From: a virus
IMG/VR virus record: IMGVR_UViG_3300006802_000031
Coordinates: 1-39,294 of that record
Strand: one strand, 5' to 3'
DNA: 39,294 nucleotides
The notes below the pieces were generated by a model, which ran no database searches, had not been told where the DNA came from, and was given only the letters and a program-made list of their open reading frames with translations. A program made the position numbers and the translations under genes. This document shows, one piece after another, positions 8,584 to 18,393 of this stretch; the first letter of the stretch is position 1, and each line of letters starts with the position of its first letter.

Positions 8584-9248
8584 TGGCTAAATTAAGCGCC
8601 CTTCAATTAGTTCAGGAAGTTCAGTTGAATAATGGGTTGGGAACGTCAACAGCTCTCACTGCTTTAACGGGGTTAAACTACAAGATATGGCAGTACATTC
8701 AAGATGGGATTTATGACATAGGGGTGAATGATAAATGGCGACCATTAGAAGAAGATGGAACCATTACCTTAGCTGACGGTACTGCCTCCTATCCTCAAGC
8801 AAGTGATTTAAATGAGGTTGATAAGAATAGTTTTATTTATGACCAGAAAATGCAGTTGCGATGGTATTCCCCGCAAGAGATAGATAGATTGTACCCCACT
8901 AGGACAAGCTCAGGTGACCCTATTGGCGTTTTCGAGTGGAAGGGGAGCTATGACTTTATCAATACTGCGAATGCCGCTAACGCCACTAAGACAGTCAAAT
9001 ATCGCCATTGGAAGATCCCTGCTATTCTTAGCACCGCAACAGCAGCCGGAACTTCGTGGTTTCCTGAAGGGTTTGACCGGACTGTCTTAGTCAACTATGG
9101 GACCTTTAGAACTTTGCAGTATCGCCACAATGATGAATTTAAAGAATACAAAGAGAAGGTGTTTGGTCGAGGGATGTTTCTAGACCAAATGAAACGGATT
9201 CATCGCAGTCCTAATTCCAATAAAGTGTTAGTGGATGGGAAGTTTTAG
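8583..9248 (+). CDS. Head-tail adaptor, SU10-like
   Basis: 221 aa. A helical N-terminus is followed by DIGVNDKWRPLEEDGTITLADG, the layout of the phage adaptor family named after phage SU10 (ring between portal and tail nozzle). A C-terminal helix pair (DEFKEYKEKVFGRG) completes it. The position next to the putative nozzle protein agrees. Family assignment is from memory of the pattern and is not an alignment. Confidence 0.65.
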   Translation: MAKLSALQLVQEVQLNNGLGTSTALTALTGLNYKIWQYIQDGIYDIGVNDKWRPLEEDGTITLADGTASYPQASDLNEVDKNSFIYDQKMQLRWYSPQEIDRLYPTRTSSGDPIGVFEWKGSYDFINTANAANATKTVKYRHWKIPAILSTATAAGTSWFPEGFDRTVLVNYGTFRTLQYRHNDEFKEYKEKVFGRGMFLDQMKRIHRSPNSNKVLVDGKF

Positions 9249-9291
9249 CCGGCTATGTTTAGTTTTAATTATATTAAGTGAGGCAATAGTA

Positions 9292-11172
9292 ATGCCAGAC
9301 AAAAAAGTTATATTAAATCAGTACCAGGGGATAAACCGAGACGGTAGTCAATACAATATGTCAATGACTTGGTTATGGGATCTTCTTAATGGTTACCTTG
9401 ACCGCACTGAAGACGGAAGAGACGTTATTGTGCAGCGTGATGGGTTAACTAAGGTTAATAGCTCAGATATGTCTAGCACTGTTAGCGAATCAATAAAGGT
9501 GCTGTATGAAGCGGTATGGAGCGATTTAGACTCTGATATTTTTTTTACTACCGCCGATGGGGTTTGGTACCTTAATGGCTCGAATGCTCCAGTTAAAGCG
9601 TATAATTCTGCCGACACTACCTCCGAGGTGGGTGATTTTACCATGTTTAATGACTTGTTGATAGCAGTTGCTGCCGATAAGACAATCAGACAAATTAACC
9701 AATCTTTCACTGTAGCGGCTTTAAGCTCAGATAGTGCGGAGCCAACAAATATAGTGGCTTGTCATACCCACAATCACAGACTTATTTTAGCCGACACAGG
9801 GTTTAAAGTTTATATGAGCCGTGTTGATGATGCTACTAGCGCAACAGCTTGGAGTGCTAACAATGATTTCGTTCAGATCGACTTAAAAAAAGTGATTAAT
9901 CAAACAGATAGAGTGGTTAACTTTGCGACTTTAGGGGAATCATTGCTTGTTATTTTTTGTATCAACTTCACTGTCATCTATGATGTGCCTACAACTTTTG
10001 AGGGCATTAGGTTGCAACAAGTGATTCCTGTTGGGTTAAATGCTTCTCATGCTTTCGGCGTTTTAGGTTCTGATATTATTTTTACAACTAGAACAGGCAT
10101 CAAATTATTAACGGCGGCTACCGCAACTTCTAAATTAGATGTCCAAGATTTAACAAAAAATACAGGCAACTTATATCGTCGTTTGGTTAATAATTCTAGC
10201 AGTATTAACTTTGTTCATAACATGGGCGGATCGGTTTTTAATCGATTAAACCAATATCTAATTTCTTTTAACGGAACAGAGGAGAGGGATAACTTAACGC
10301 TTGTTTATAGTTTTAAACACCAGAACTTTGTAGGGATTTATCGTTTTCATGAGATGCCAACAGCTTGGTTGGAGGATAAGAACGGTGATTTATTTTTTGG
10401 AACAAGTGAAGGAAGAATATTTAAATTTGATAGCTCGAAATACTTAGATAACTTAGACGCAATAAACTTTAGGGTTGAATTCCCCTATTTTGGAAGTGAA
10501 TTTCCTTTTTCTAATAAATCTATTAAATCATTGAGAGCTTTGATTGAAACGAATCAAGACACTACCATATTCACTAAATATAGGAATGGCTTTGCTGGTG
10601 AAGAAGTAAACAATTCACAAACAGTTTCAACAACAACTATTGGTGACCCTGATAATTTAGTGGTGACAGTGGCCTCAACAAGCACTGTGACGGTGACGGC
10701 AGATTCAATATTTATTGACGGCAAACGTCATGAGAATGTGAGTGTTACTATCGATATTGATAATAGTGGGGCTAATGGTTTAGATACTGGAGCAAAAGCA
10801 GCGAATAAAGATTATGGTGTGTTTTTAATTTATGATTCAGTGAATGACACAGTTGCAGGTTTGTTTTCATTGCTTGTTCGTTCTAATGTCACTGTTTTTG
10901 ACCACCCAGATGTTTTGCCTTCTAATTATACTAAGTTTCGTTATGTCGGGTCTGCGGAGACTGATGGTTCAAGTTTGATCATTGATCGTACCACAATAGG
11001 AAGCAATTTAAATAACTATGACCAAGGAATTGATGCCCCAACTTTAATGGAAGATGATAGCGCTATTGGTAGGGGCAATGAAATAGGTATCAAGATAGAA
11101 CACAACACCCCTAGCTCTAGGGTGAAAATACACAGCGTTCAACTTCACTATACTGAGGAGTCTGAAAAGTAA
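9292..11172 (+). CDS. Putative tail nozzle/hub protein
   Basis: 626 aa from ATG 9292, which has GAGG about 8 nt upstream. The open frame extends back to 9235, overlapping the adaptor, but that extension lacks a site. The N-terminus (NQYQGINRDGSQYNMSMTWL) and repeated beta-blade-like segments resemble nozzle or stabilisation proteins (P22 gp10-like role) that follow the adaptor in podoviruses. There is no catalytic motif. The role comes mainly from position and size. Confidence 0.5.
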   Translation: MPDKKVILNQYQGINRDGSQYNMSMTWLWDLLNGYLDRTEDGRDVIVQRDGLTKVNSSDMSSTVSESIKVLYEAVWSDLDSDIFFTTADGVWYLNGSNAPVKAYNSADTTSEVGDFTMFNDLLIAVAADKTIRQINQSFTVAALSSDSAEPTNIVACHTHNHRLILADTGFKVYMSRVDDATSATAWSANNDFVQIDLKKVINQTDRVVNFATLGESLLVIFCINFTVIYDVPTTFEGIRLQQVIPVGLNASHAFGVLGSDIIFTTRTGIKLLTAATATSKLDVQDLTKNTGNLYRRLVNNSSSINFVHNMGGSVFNRLNQYLISFNGTEERDNLTLVYSFKHQNFVGIYRFHEMPTAWLEDKNGDLFFGTSEGRIFKFDSSKYLDNLDAINFRVEFPYFGSEFPFSNKSIKSLRALIETNQDTTIFTKYRNGFAGEEVNNSQTVSTTTIGDPDNLVVTVASTSTVTVTADSIFIDGKRHENVSVTIDIDNSGANGLDTGAKAANKDYGVFLIYDSVNDTVAGLFSLLVRSNVTVFDHPDVLPSNYTKFRYVGSAETDGSSLIIDRTTIGSNLNNYDQGIDAPTLMEDDSAIGRGNEIGIKIEHNTPSSRVKIHSVQLHYTEESEK

Positions 11173-11531
11173 TGGGATTAATCAGAAAACATTTAGCACA
11201 AGTTGTAGGGACCACTTCAGCAGTTTCTGCCCTTTCAGGCATTGCTGGTAAGATTGTAGTTATTCAACAGATAATAATCTGTAACACGACAGGGGGGGCT
11301 ATTACTGCTAGGGTGTTTCTTGATAATAATGGGACAACTTATGATGCGACTACTGCTATTTTATACGATAAAAGTATTGGAGCAAACGATTATTTGTATC
11401 TCAATTTTGGGTGGGGAGGGGATGCTACAGGTCTTTATTTGACAGATTCTGGAGGTAACTTAGCTGTTAGAGCTTCCGCCAATACATCTTTAACATTCAC
11501 AATAAATGGAGCGGAGATATTCTCAGGATGA
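11172..11531 (+). CDS. Small beta-sandwich virion protein
   Basis: 119 aa of short beta strands rich in Gly, Thr and Ala (VVIQQIIICNTTGGAITARV). This resembles small trimeric decoration or tail-accessory proteins found after nozzle genes. It overlaps the previous gene by one base (TAATG) and the next by four. No known enzymatic motif. Confidence 0.55.
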   Translation: MGLIRKHLAQVVGTTSAVSALSGIAGKIVVIQQIIICNTTGGAITARVFLDNNGTTYDATTAILYDKSIGANDYLYLNFGWGGDATGLYLTDSGGNLAVRASANTSLTFTINGAEIFSG

Positions 11532-12154
11532 ATACATTGTATGGCAAAAGAGTTATATTATTCCCTTTTGAGAAAGCAGACTTTGGTTTTTTTGATAAGC
11601 TGTTAACCAATGGCAATAAAGCTCGGATGTTTGAGTTTTTAGAGCAAGAAGATGTAATGAGTAGTTTGTATGAAGGCATGTTGAATGGAAACTTTTCAAT
11701 ATGGGTGAGTAAAACAATACAGGGTAAAGCCTCCAAACCTGTTGGTATTGTATTTGTCGCCCATGTGAATGATCACTTGCATGGGATAAAGTTTATGCCC
11801 GATGCAACGTTTCTTAAAGGCATGAGTAAGTACCTATGGAAAAAGAAATGCCATGATTGTAAAGGTAAAGCGAAGTCTAAAGATTGTGCTACTTGCAATG
11901 GGATTGGCTACATTTTTCCACAAACAAGGAATACGTACATTGAAGATACCCTGCGTGTGGTATTGGAACAACTGGAAGGTGAAGTTAGAGTTGAGACTAA
12001 GCTCCCCACCAGAGACGTATTACTTAGCACCTTGGTCCAGAAGCATGGATTCAAGAGAGAAGGGACACTAAAGAAGTATGCTTTGGTAGATGGGGAGTAC
12101 ATAGATATCTCCATTTATGCAAAAATTAAGGAGGATGAGGAAGATGGCAGTTAG
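11528..12154 (+). CDS. GNAT-like acetyltransferase with DnaJ-type zinc-finger insertion
   Basis: 208 aa. The start (LYGKRVILFPFEKADF) and end (LVQKHGFKREGTLKKYALVDG, then EYIDISIYAKI) match the RimJ/RimL branch of GNAT acetyltransferases. Between them, residues about 108-127, is a DnaJ-type cysteine unit, CHDCKGK then CATCNGIG (two CxxCxG repeats). It sits just where GNAT motif A, the acetyl-CoA pyrophosphate loop (Q/RxxGxG/A), should be, and I cannot find that loop. It may be an inactive scaffold, or an acceptor-specific variant that acetylates a virion component. Neighbours are all virion genes. Confidence 0.65.
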   Translation: MNTLYGKRVILFPFEKADFGFFDKLLTNGNKARMFEFLEQEDVMSSLYEGMLNGNFSIWVSKTIQGKASKPVGIVFVAHVNDHLHGIKFMPDATFLKGMSKYLWKKKCHDCKGKAKSKDCATCNGIGYIFPQTRNTYIEDTLRVVLEQLEGEVRVETKLPTRDVLLSTLVQKHGFKREGTLKKYALVDGEYIDISIYAKIKEDEEDGS

Positions 12155-13058
12155 ATTTGATTCATTTGCTGGTGGGTTTATTGTCGGCAACGATAGAAGC
12201 AGAGTATTTAGGGGGCGTTCAGGTAGAGCTGATGCTATAAGATTTGAGGAGCAGCAACGTAAAAAAAGAAGTTCCGCTGCCGAGCGTACAAGGTCTAAGT
12301 CTAAACGAGGAGGTCGTTCAGGTCCAAGTCGTTCAGAACGATTTATAGAAGAAGCCAAAAGACGTCAAAGAGAATTAGCACAAAGAAAACGTGAGGAATC
12401 CGCTAGGAGAAAACGCTTAGAAGAGCAGCGACGTCAAGAAGCTAGATTACAAGCTGAGAGGTTAAGGCAAGAGCAAAGAGCTGACCAATTAAGGGCGCAA
12501 GCTATTGCTAGACAAGACGCATTACGTAACCAATTATTAGCAGAGCAACGTAGATTAACTGATAGCTTCTCTTCTGGTGGCACTGGCGGAGGAGCAGGAG
12601 CTGGTGGAGGTTTTGGAGGCGGTGGTTCATTAGATGCTTCTCAAGCTGCCTTATTAGCACAGCTTCAAGCTAAAGAAGCTCAAGACCTTTCAGAGCAGCG
12701 CAAGACTTTTCTAGAGTCTAATCTCCCAGAATTAGAGCGCCAAATTACTCAATCATTAGTCGGAAGAGGATTGGGTGGTACTGAGCAAGCAAAAGCATTA
12801 GGAAGGGCTGGCGCTGAGTTAGGACGTCAAGCAGCTCAATTTGCAGGTGGTGAAAAACGTGCTGACATTGCATCCCTTCTCGCTCAATTTGGGGGTGTTG
12901 GAAACGAGTTGCAGAACAGACGATCGTTAGCACAACAAGAGAGCCAGTTTGGCCGCAATTTGGCCCAGAGACAGTTTGAGACGCTTCAAAATAACTTACT
13001 TCAGCAACAGCAAAACCTAAGTAGTCTGTTTGGTGGTGGCGGTGGGAGCTTATTCTAA
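12144..13058 (+). CDS. Arg/Gln-rich coiled-coil internal virion protein (candidate ejection protein)
   Basis: 304 aa from ATG 12144, placed after AGGAGG and overlapping the GNAT gene by 11 nt. Residues about 30-135 are a very basic, Arg/Gln-rich helix, 140-160 a glycine hinge, then further helical Gln-rich segments to a Gly-rich end. Highly charged proteins of this kind between tail genes and a giant virion protein are typically injected or packaged. Function is inferred from position. Confidence 0.5.
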   Translation: MAVRFDSFAGGFIVGNDRSRVFRGRSGRADAIRFEEQQRKKRSSAAERTRSKSKRGGRSGPSRSERFIEEAKRRQRELAQRKREESARRKRLEEQRRQEARLQAERLRQEQRADQLRAQAIARQDALRNQLLAEQRRLTDSFSSGGTGGGAGAGGGFGGGGSLDASQAALLAQLQAKEAQDLSEQRKTFLESNLPELERQITQSLVGRGLGGTEQAKALGRAGAELGRQAAQFAGGEKRADIASLLAQFGGVGNELQNRRSLAQQESQFGRNLAQRQFETLQNNLLQQQQNLSSLFGGGGGSLF

Positions 13059-13073
13059 TAGGAGGGTATGACA

Positions 13074-13901
13074 ATGGTGCAAGGTGTATTTGGAAGAACT
13101 CCGTTAGACCCTAACCAGTTTATTAGTGGAGCAGACGCTAGGGTAAGAGGATTTGGTAGTGGCCATCAAGCTAAGTTAGCTCAGGCGGAACAGTTTTTAA
13201 GGAGTGTTGGGGGCGACCCTAATGTTAGGATTGGAGGCAAAGGAAGAAGTGGCATCACACAAGGCATTGACCCTAGCACTGGTTTAGCTGATCCTGATAG
13301 GGATTTTCTGAGGCTTGAAGAAGAAGAAAAGCTGCAGAAAGCTAGGATAAAGCAGCAAGAGAAAGAAAATGCTAAAGCTCTAAAAGATGAAGAAAAACAA
13401 CGAAAAGCACGTCTTAAAGAGTTGGGTGACCTGAAAAATTCTCTTAGGAAAGAATTTAAGATGAGTGATGGGTTTAGTGTTAGTAAATTATTTGATCTTG
13501 TTGGCACTGAGGACGAAAAGAAAGCTTTTTCTAATGTGTCTCAATTCGCTACTGGCACTACTAGAAAAGGTGAGAGTATCCCATTTAGGAATAAAAGATT
13601 ATTTGATAGGTTGCTTGAGAGGGCAGCTATTAAAAGACTCAACCAACGTGATCAAGATAGGGCTTCGGTGGGGTTAGATGTTCCTCCTTTAGGTGCTCTT
13701 AATGAAGGAGCAAGTAACCAGACTCCCCAATTCCAACAACAATTAGCCAATATCAGTTTGCAAAATCAAGCAGAGTTATCGGCTGCCCCATCACAACCAG
13801 CAGGACCACAAATAGGTGATGTGTTGCAGAATAAAGCAGGCAGAAGAGCTATTATTGTTGGATTTGATCTTAATGGGAAGCCGCAAATAGAGGCGCTATA
13901 A
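13074..13901 (+). CDS. Coiled-coil internal virion protein, unknown
   Basis: 275 aa. ATG 13074 is used because GGAGGG lies 7 nt before it, while ATG 13068 is only one base from that site. Residues about 80-130 are a Glu/Lys/Arg-rich coiled coil. The C-terminal 35 residues form a small beta unit (IGDVLQNKAGRRAIIVGFD). It lies between two candidate ejection proteins and is likely part of the same injected set. Confidence 0.5.
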   Translation: MVQGVFGRTPLDPNQFISGADARVRGFGSGHQAKLAQAEQFLRSVGGDPNVRIGGKGRSGITQGIDPSTGLADPDRDFLRLEEEEKLQKARIKQQEKENAKALKDEEKQRKARLKELGDLKNSLRKEFKMSDGFSVSKLFDLVGTEDEKKAFSNVSQFATGTTRKGESIPFRNKRLFDRLLERAAIKRLNQRDQDRASVGLDVPPLGALNEGASNQTPQFQQQLANISLQNQAELSAAPSQPAGPQIGDVLQNKAGRRAIIVGFDLNGKPQIEAL

Positions 13902-13902
13902 A

Positions 13903-16900
13903 ATGCCTATTTCTTTAGAAGAATTTGGTGAGTTTGAAATTGTAGAAAGAAGCCCAACCCAATCTAAGAGTAATTTATCTTTAGAGGAGTTTGGTGATTT
14001 CGATGTGGTTGAATCTGCTAAAGATAGGCAAAGGCAACCGCTTAGTCTTGAAGAGTTTGGTGAGTTTGATATTTTGCCAAGAGAGCAGGAGCAAACTAGC
14101 TTCTTCACACCTGATGAGCAAGAGGAGCAACGTAAACAAGCAGAGCTAAAAGCGTTGGCTGATTTAGAGGACCAAAGGAATGGGGTTCAGGCTCAGATTG
14201 ATAGGTTTAAAGGCCAAACTATTCAAGCGGCTGACCCATTTGCAGAGCAAACTATTCAAGCTGATGATCGTAATATTTTTGAGCGTGCTAAAGATAAGTT
14301 AGTCGCTAAGTTTCGTGGCACTGTTGAAGAAGCTAAGGAATTGCCTTTAGTTGAAAAAACAAAGCGAATAGGTAAGAACTTAGCTACAGGGGTCGGTGGG
14401 ACAACTAAAAGCTTTGGTGATTTCCTTCAAATTGTTGGAGCGGAGAAGGTAGGTAAAAGCATTTCTGATTTCTCTGAAGAACAACTAGAGAAAGTAATTG
14501 TTGAAGACCCCAACTTTGCTGATGAGGTGATGCAAGGGTTAGGTTCAAGTTTAGTGTTCTTTGTGCCTGGTTTAGGAGCTGCCGGATTAAGCTCTAAAGT
14601 ATTGAAAGGTGCCCCCAAGGTTGCAGCCGCATTAGGTAATAGTTTAACCTCACTGTTAGAATCTATGACTGAAGGTGGGGCAGAGTACACAGAATCAATA
14701 CGACAAGGTAAGAAGCCAGAGGAAGCCGAGAAAGACGCTTTCAAAGTGTTTGGGGCTAACGTACCTATCACAGTTGTGAGTAACCTGTTAGGCGGGATAT
14801 TTAGCTCTAAAGGTAATCCTATCAAGAGGGCGTTGCGAGGTTTTGTTGGTGAGGGGTCTCAAGAAGCAATCCAAGGTGCCACTAGTTCATTAGTGGGTGG
14901 TGGTTTTGATGACTTAGACCCTAAACAGTTAGGTAAAGAATTCGCTATTGGGGGAATCATTGGTAGTGGTTTAGGCGCTTTAACCACCCCTTCAGCTCAA
15001 TCGAGGGCGCAAGAGGAAGCTTTAGGTAAGTTGAGCCGTGGAGAATTGCTTACACCTCAAGAAGAAAGTGTCGTAGAAGAGATATTGCAACCCACAGGAG
15101 TGAAGCAAGATGACATTACGCAAGACATCCAAAGGTTACCAAGTGAAGAGCAAATCAGGCAAGACGTTAAAGATAATACTAAAAAAGCCGAACAACAACG
15201 AGAAAAATTCATACAGATAAAAAAAGATAACCCCGATGTTAAATTTAGAGGCGATGCTGGCGAGAGAAATGTAGGTTTAATTAATCTCACAGACGATTTT
15301 AATGCAGCCGCCGCTTATCAAAGAGGCGGTTTAGTATCACAAGAGGATTTTGAGGCTGATGTTAGATCAGGTAAGTATGCCGAATTATTATCAAAAGTAA
15401 AAGCCTTCAAACCCAATGTAGAGAATACCCTTGATGCTACCGATTTCGCAGAGATAGCAAGAATAGGTTTATTAGATTCTAAAAATAACGTAGAAGCCCA
15501 AGAAATTATTGATGCAGCGAATGACCGCAATGTTATTTATTTCTGGGAATTTACAAAACCAAAATACCAACAAGCATGGAATGATGTGTTGATCCCCCAG
15601 TTGCGAACAAGGGGATATGACAGTATTAAATATAATGATGATGTCGCTACGGGGACAACATTAGCAGTATTTAGCAGGGAACAACTAAAAGAAATCAAAA
15701 CCGAAACTACCAAAATCCCAAGCGAAAAAGCGATTGATCCAGGTAGAGTTCTTCAAGCGAAAGGAGAAATAGAAACCGTTCCTCAAGAACAAACAATAGA
15801 AACTCAACAACCTATCACCCCTCAGAACCCTAAAGGAATCCCTAAAGAGCAAGAGGGTGTATTGCCAATACAAGAAGCCGCCAAAGAAACACAACCAGCT
15901 ACGGTGATAGGCAAGTTTCTTAAGAAGAATTTCACCAGCAAAGGTAACTTACCAAAAGATGTGTTTGATGCAAAGATTTCTAAAGATGGATTCATCAATA
16001 GAGAATTGAAGCTGGTCCAACAATCTGTAAAAGACCTTGAGATTGCGACAAAGGAAGTCACTAATCGATCTGATTTATCGGATTCCCCTAAATTGGCATT
16101 GAAAGTAGATTCTGCCCTTAAAGGTGACATTGATATTAATGAATTAAGTGAGCCTCTTAGGGCACCTGTTAGGGCTATGAGAGATCATATTGATAATATG
16201 TCACGACGACTTATTGAGGAAGGCGCAGTTGAAGGTAAATTAACACCAGTTCTTCAAAAAAATTTAGGAACTTATGTTAAGCGTTCTTACAGAGTCCACA
16301 CTGACCCTGATTGGGCTAAAAAAGTTCCTGAAGAAGTGAGAAATAAAGCTAAGGCTTTCATTAGGCAAGAATTGCAAGGGCCTTTTAAAGAAAGGGGTGC
16401 TTTTTTATTGCCACCAAAAGACCCTGTTACTGAAGCTGAAGTTAATGGTTTGATTGATGAGCTGCTTTATAAATTCGATGGGCCAATCAGTATCTTATCG
16501 AAAGGCAGTAAGCTTGGTTCTAAAAATTTATCTATCCTGAAGAAAAGGAAAGGGATACCCCAAGAAATTAGGCAGCTATGGGGCGAGATCAAAGACCCTG
16601 TTGCTAATTATTCTGCCAGTATGGCTAATATGGCGCAACTGCTAGGTAATCATAAGTTCCTATCTGAAGTTAAAGAGAAAGGGTTAGGCAAGTTTCTTCA
16701 TGAAGCCCCTATCGTCAAAGGAGACCAGAGTTTTAGCTCTAAGTTTGCCACAGAAGGGAGCAAAACAATGGCTCCTCTCAATGGCCTGTATACTTCAAAA
16801 GAAGTTAAACAAGCTTTTGAGGATGCTTTAGAAGTTGAGCAAGTCCCCCCTTGGCTAAAAACTTATATGAGAATCAATGGGATTGTTAAATACAGCAAGA

Positions 16901-18393
16901 CTATTGGCTCTGTAATGACGCATATCAGAAACTCTCTAAGTAATATTGGCTTTGCTACAGCTCAAGGTCACATCAATGTGAAGAAAGCCCCCAAGGCATT
17001 TAAAGGGGTTATGACAGACATTGTGAATAAAGGGAGCCAGGAATATAAAGATTATGTTTTGAAACTCCAAGGTCTTCGAGTGATTGGTGACAACGTTAGG
17101 TCAGGAGAATTGCGCGATACTTTGAAAGACGCTCAAGTGGATGGGGTAGACCACCTTACTGAGAAGAAAAGAAAAAGCATTATTAGTAAAGGGGCTAGGC
17201 TAGCAGAAACTGCTTACAGTGCTGAGGACGATATTTGGAAAATATATGCTTTTGAAAATGAATTAGCGCGATATAAGCAAGCTTTGCCGGATGTCCCATT
17301 ACCTCAACTTGAGAAACATGTAGCTGAAATTGTGCGAAATACATTGCCAACTTATTCTTTAGTCCCGTCTGCTATCAAGAAATTGAGAAGATTCCCTTTT
17401 GTGGGAGCGTTTGTTAGTTTTCCTTCTGAAGTTATTAGGACCACTTACAACACAGTCAATCAGATCAATAAAGAATTGAAGAACCCTAAACTAAGAAAGA
17501 TCGGCGCGCAAAGATTAGCAGGTTCTTTTGTTGCTGCTAGCGCTACGGGCATAGCTTCAATTGCTCTTAAAGCCCTTACTGGTATTTCTGATGATGATGA
17601 TAATGATTTGAGAAGATATTTACCCCCTTGGTCAAAGAATAGTCAGATATTGTGGTTTGGCAGAGAAGATAATGGAAAGATTAAATATGTGGATGTGGGG
17701 TACACTGACCCATTTTCTTACTTAAAGAATCCCATCATTGCTTTCATGAGAGGGCAGGACTTTAAAAAAGCTGCGATTGATGCAGGGATTGAAGCTTTTA
17801 GCCCATTTTTGTCAGAGGATATTTTCACTCAAAAGGTTTTGGATGTGACTAGGAATTCTAATAGAGCAGGGAAACCAATTTATAATCCAAGAGATGATAT
17901 AGAAAACATTGCCTTAGATGTGTCTAAACATTTCTATGATGCTATTGAGCCAGGCACTATTTCAAGCATGAGAAGGATTGCCAAAGGCATATCAGGAACA
18001 CCTATCAATTCCTATGGTAAAGTTTATGACCCAAAGTTAGAGTCGCTAGCTGTTGTTTCAGGTCATCGTTTATCTAAGCTAGATATTCAAGAAGCCTTTA
18101 GATTTAAAACATTAAAAGCTAAGAAAGATTTTGTGAATGCGGTTTTAGTAGGTAAAATTGATGAAGGGGATAAGAAGATTAAAGCAATGATGGATGTGTT
18201 TAACGATTATGGAGGCGATATTCAGGCGGCTATTAGATTAGGTGTAACCCCTAGCCAATTGAGAGAAGCCGCTAAGGATGCAGGCATGTCAATGGTCCGA
18301 TATGATGCTGCCTTGCTTGGTAATTATGAACGCTATGTTAATACGCATATTAGAGAAAAGATCCAAAAACTTAAAAGGAGAAGGACTAAATAA
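13903..18393 (+). CDS. Giant polyvalent virion protein with triple N-terminal motif and ART-like domain
   Basis: 1496 aa. Residues about 2-60 carry three copies of a (L/I)SLEEFGEFD-type motif, near residues 3, 25 and 47. Residues about 165-335 are hydrophobic, Gly-rich helices (EGGAEYTESIRQG, GEGSQEAIQGA) typical of polyvalent phage proteins. Residues about 445-600 resemble an ADP-ribosyltransferase-like (ART-PolyVal) module: FRGDAG, NLTDDFNAAAAY, GYDSIKYNDD, VFSREQLKEI. The rest is helical with an acidic DDDDND loop near 1226. Known: such proteins are packaged and injected with DNA. Inferred: an ejection protein and early effector. The ART catalytic glutamate is not evident. Confidence 0.65.
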   Translation: MPISLEEFGEFEIVERSPTQSKSNLSLEEFGDFDVVESAKDRQRQPLSLEEFGEFDILPREQEQTSFFTPDEQEEQRKQAELKALADLEDQRNGVQAQIDRFKGQTIQAADPFAEQTIQADDRNIFERAKDKLVAKFRGTVEEAKELPLVEKTKRIGKNLATGVGGTTKSFGDFLQIVGAEKVGKSISDFSEEQLEKVIVEDPNFADEVMQGLGSSLVFFVPGLGAAGLSSKVLKGAPKVAAALGNSLTSLLESMTEGGAEYTESIRQGKKPEEAEKDAFKVFGANVPITVVSNLLGGIFSSKGNPIKRALRGFVGEGSQEAIQGATSSLVGGGFDDLDPKQLGKEFAIGGIIGSGLGALTTPSAQSRAQEEALGKLSRGELLTPQEESVVEEILQPTGVKQDDITQDIQRLPSEEQIRQDVKDNTKKAEQQREKFIQIKKDNPDVKFRGDAGERNVGLINLTDDFNAAAAYQRGGLVSQEDFEADVRSGKYAELLSKVKAFKPNVENTLDATDFAEIARIGLLDSKNNVEAQEIIDAANDRNVIYFWEFTKPKYQQAWNDVLIPQLRTRGYDSIKYNDDVATGTTLAVFSREQLKEIKTETTKIPSEKAIDPGRVLQAKGEIETVPQEQTIETQQPITPQNPKGIPKEQEGVLPIQEAAKETQPATVIGKFLKKNFTSKGNLPKDVFDAKISKDGFINRELKLVQQSVKDLEIATKEVTNRSDLSDSPKLALKVDSALKGDIDINELSEPLRAPVRAMRDHIDNMSRRLIEEGAVEGKLTPVLQKNLGTYVKRSYRVHTDPDWAKKVPEEVRNKAKAFIRQELQGPFKERGAFLLPPKDPVTEAEVNGLIDELLYKFDGPISILSKGSKLGSKNLSILKKRKGIPQEIRQLWGEIKDPVANYSASMANMAQLLGNHKFLSEVKEKGLGKFLHEAPIVKGDQSFSSKFATEGSKTMAPLNGLYTSKEVKQAFEDALEVEQVPPWLKTYMRINGIVKYSKTIGSVMTHIRNSLSNIGFATAQGHINVKKAPKAFKGVMTDIVNKGSQEYKDYVLKLQGLRVIGDNVRSGELRDTLKDAQVDGVDHLTEKKRKSIISKGARLAETAYSAEDDIWKIYAFENELARYKQALPDVPLPQLEKHVAEIVRNTLPTYSLVPSAIKKLRRFPFVGAFVSFPSEVIRTTYNTVNQINKELKNPKLRKIGAQRLAGSFVAASATGIASIALKALTGISDDDDNDLRRYLPPWSKNSQILWFGREDNGKIKYVDVGYTDPFSYLKNPIIAFMRGQDFKKAAIDAGIEAFSPFLSEDIFTQKVLDVTRNSNRAGKPIYNPRDDIENIALDVSKHFYDAIEPGTISSMRRIAKGISGTPINSYGKVYDPKLESLAVVSGHRLSKLDIQEAFRFKTLKAKKDFVNAVLVGKIDEGDKKIKAMMDVFNDYGGDIQAAIRLGVTPSQLREAAKDAGMSMVRYDAALLGNYERYVNTHIREKIQKLKRRRTK

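Noticed and set aside
9235-9291. N-terminal extension of the nozzle-like protein
   Set aside because: The extension overlaps the adaptor gene and has no ribosome-binding site, while ATG 9292 has one.
13181-13507. Minus-strand 108-aa Ser/Phe-rich frame
   Set aside because: It is the complement of a Glu/Lys coiled coil and has the composition expected from that.
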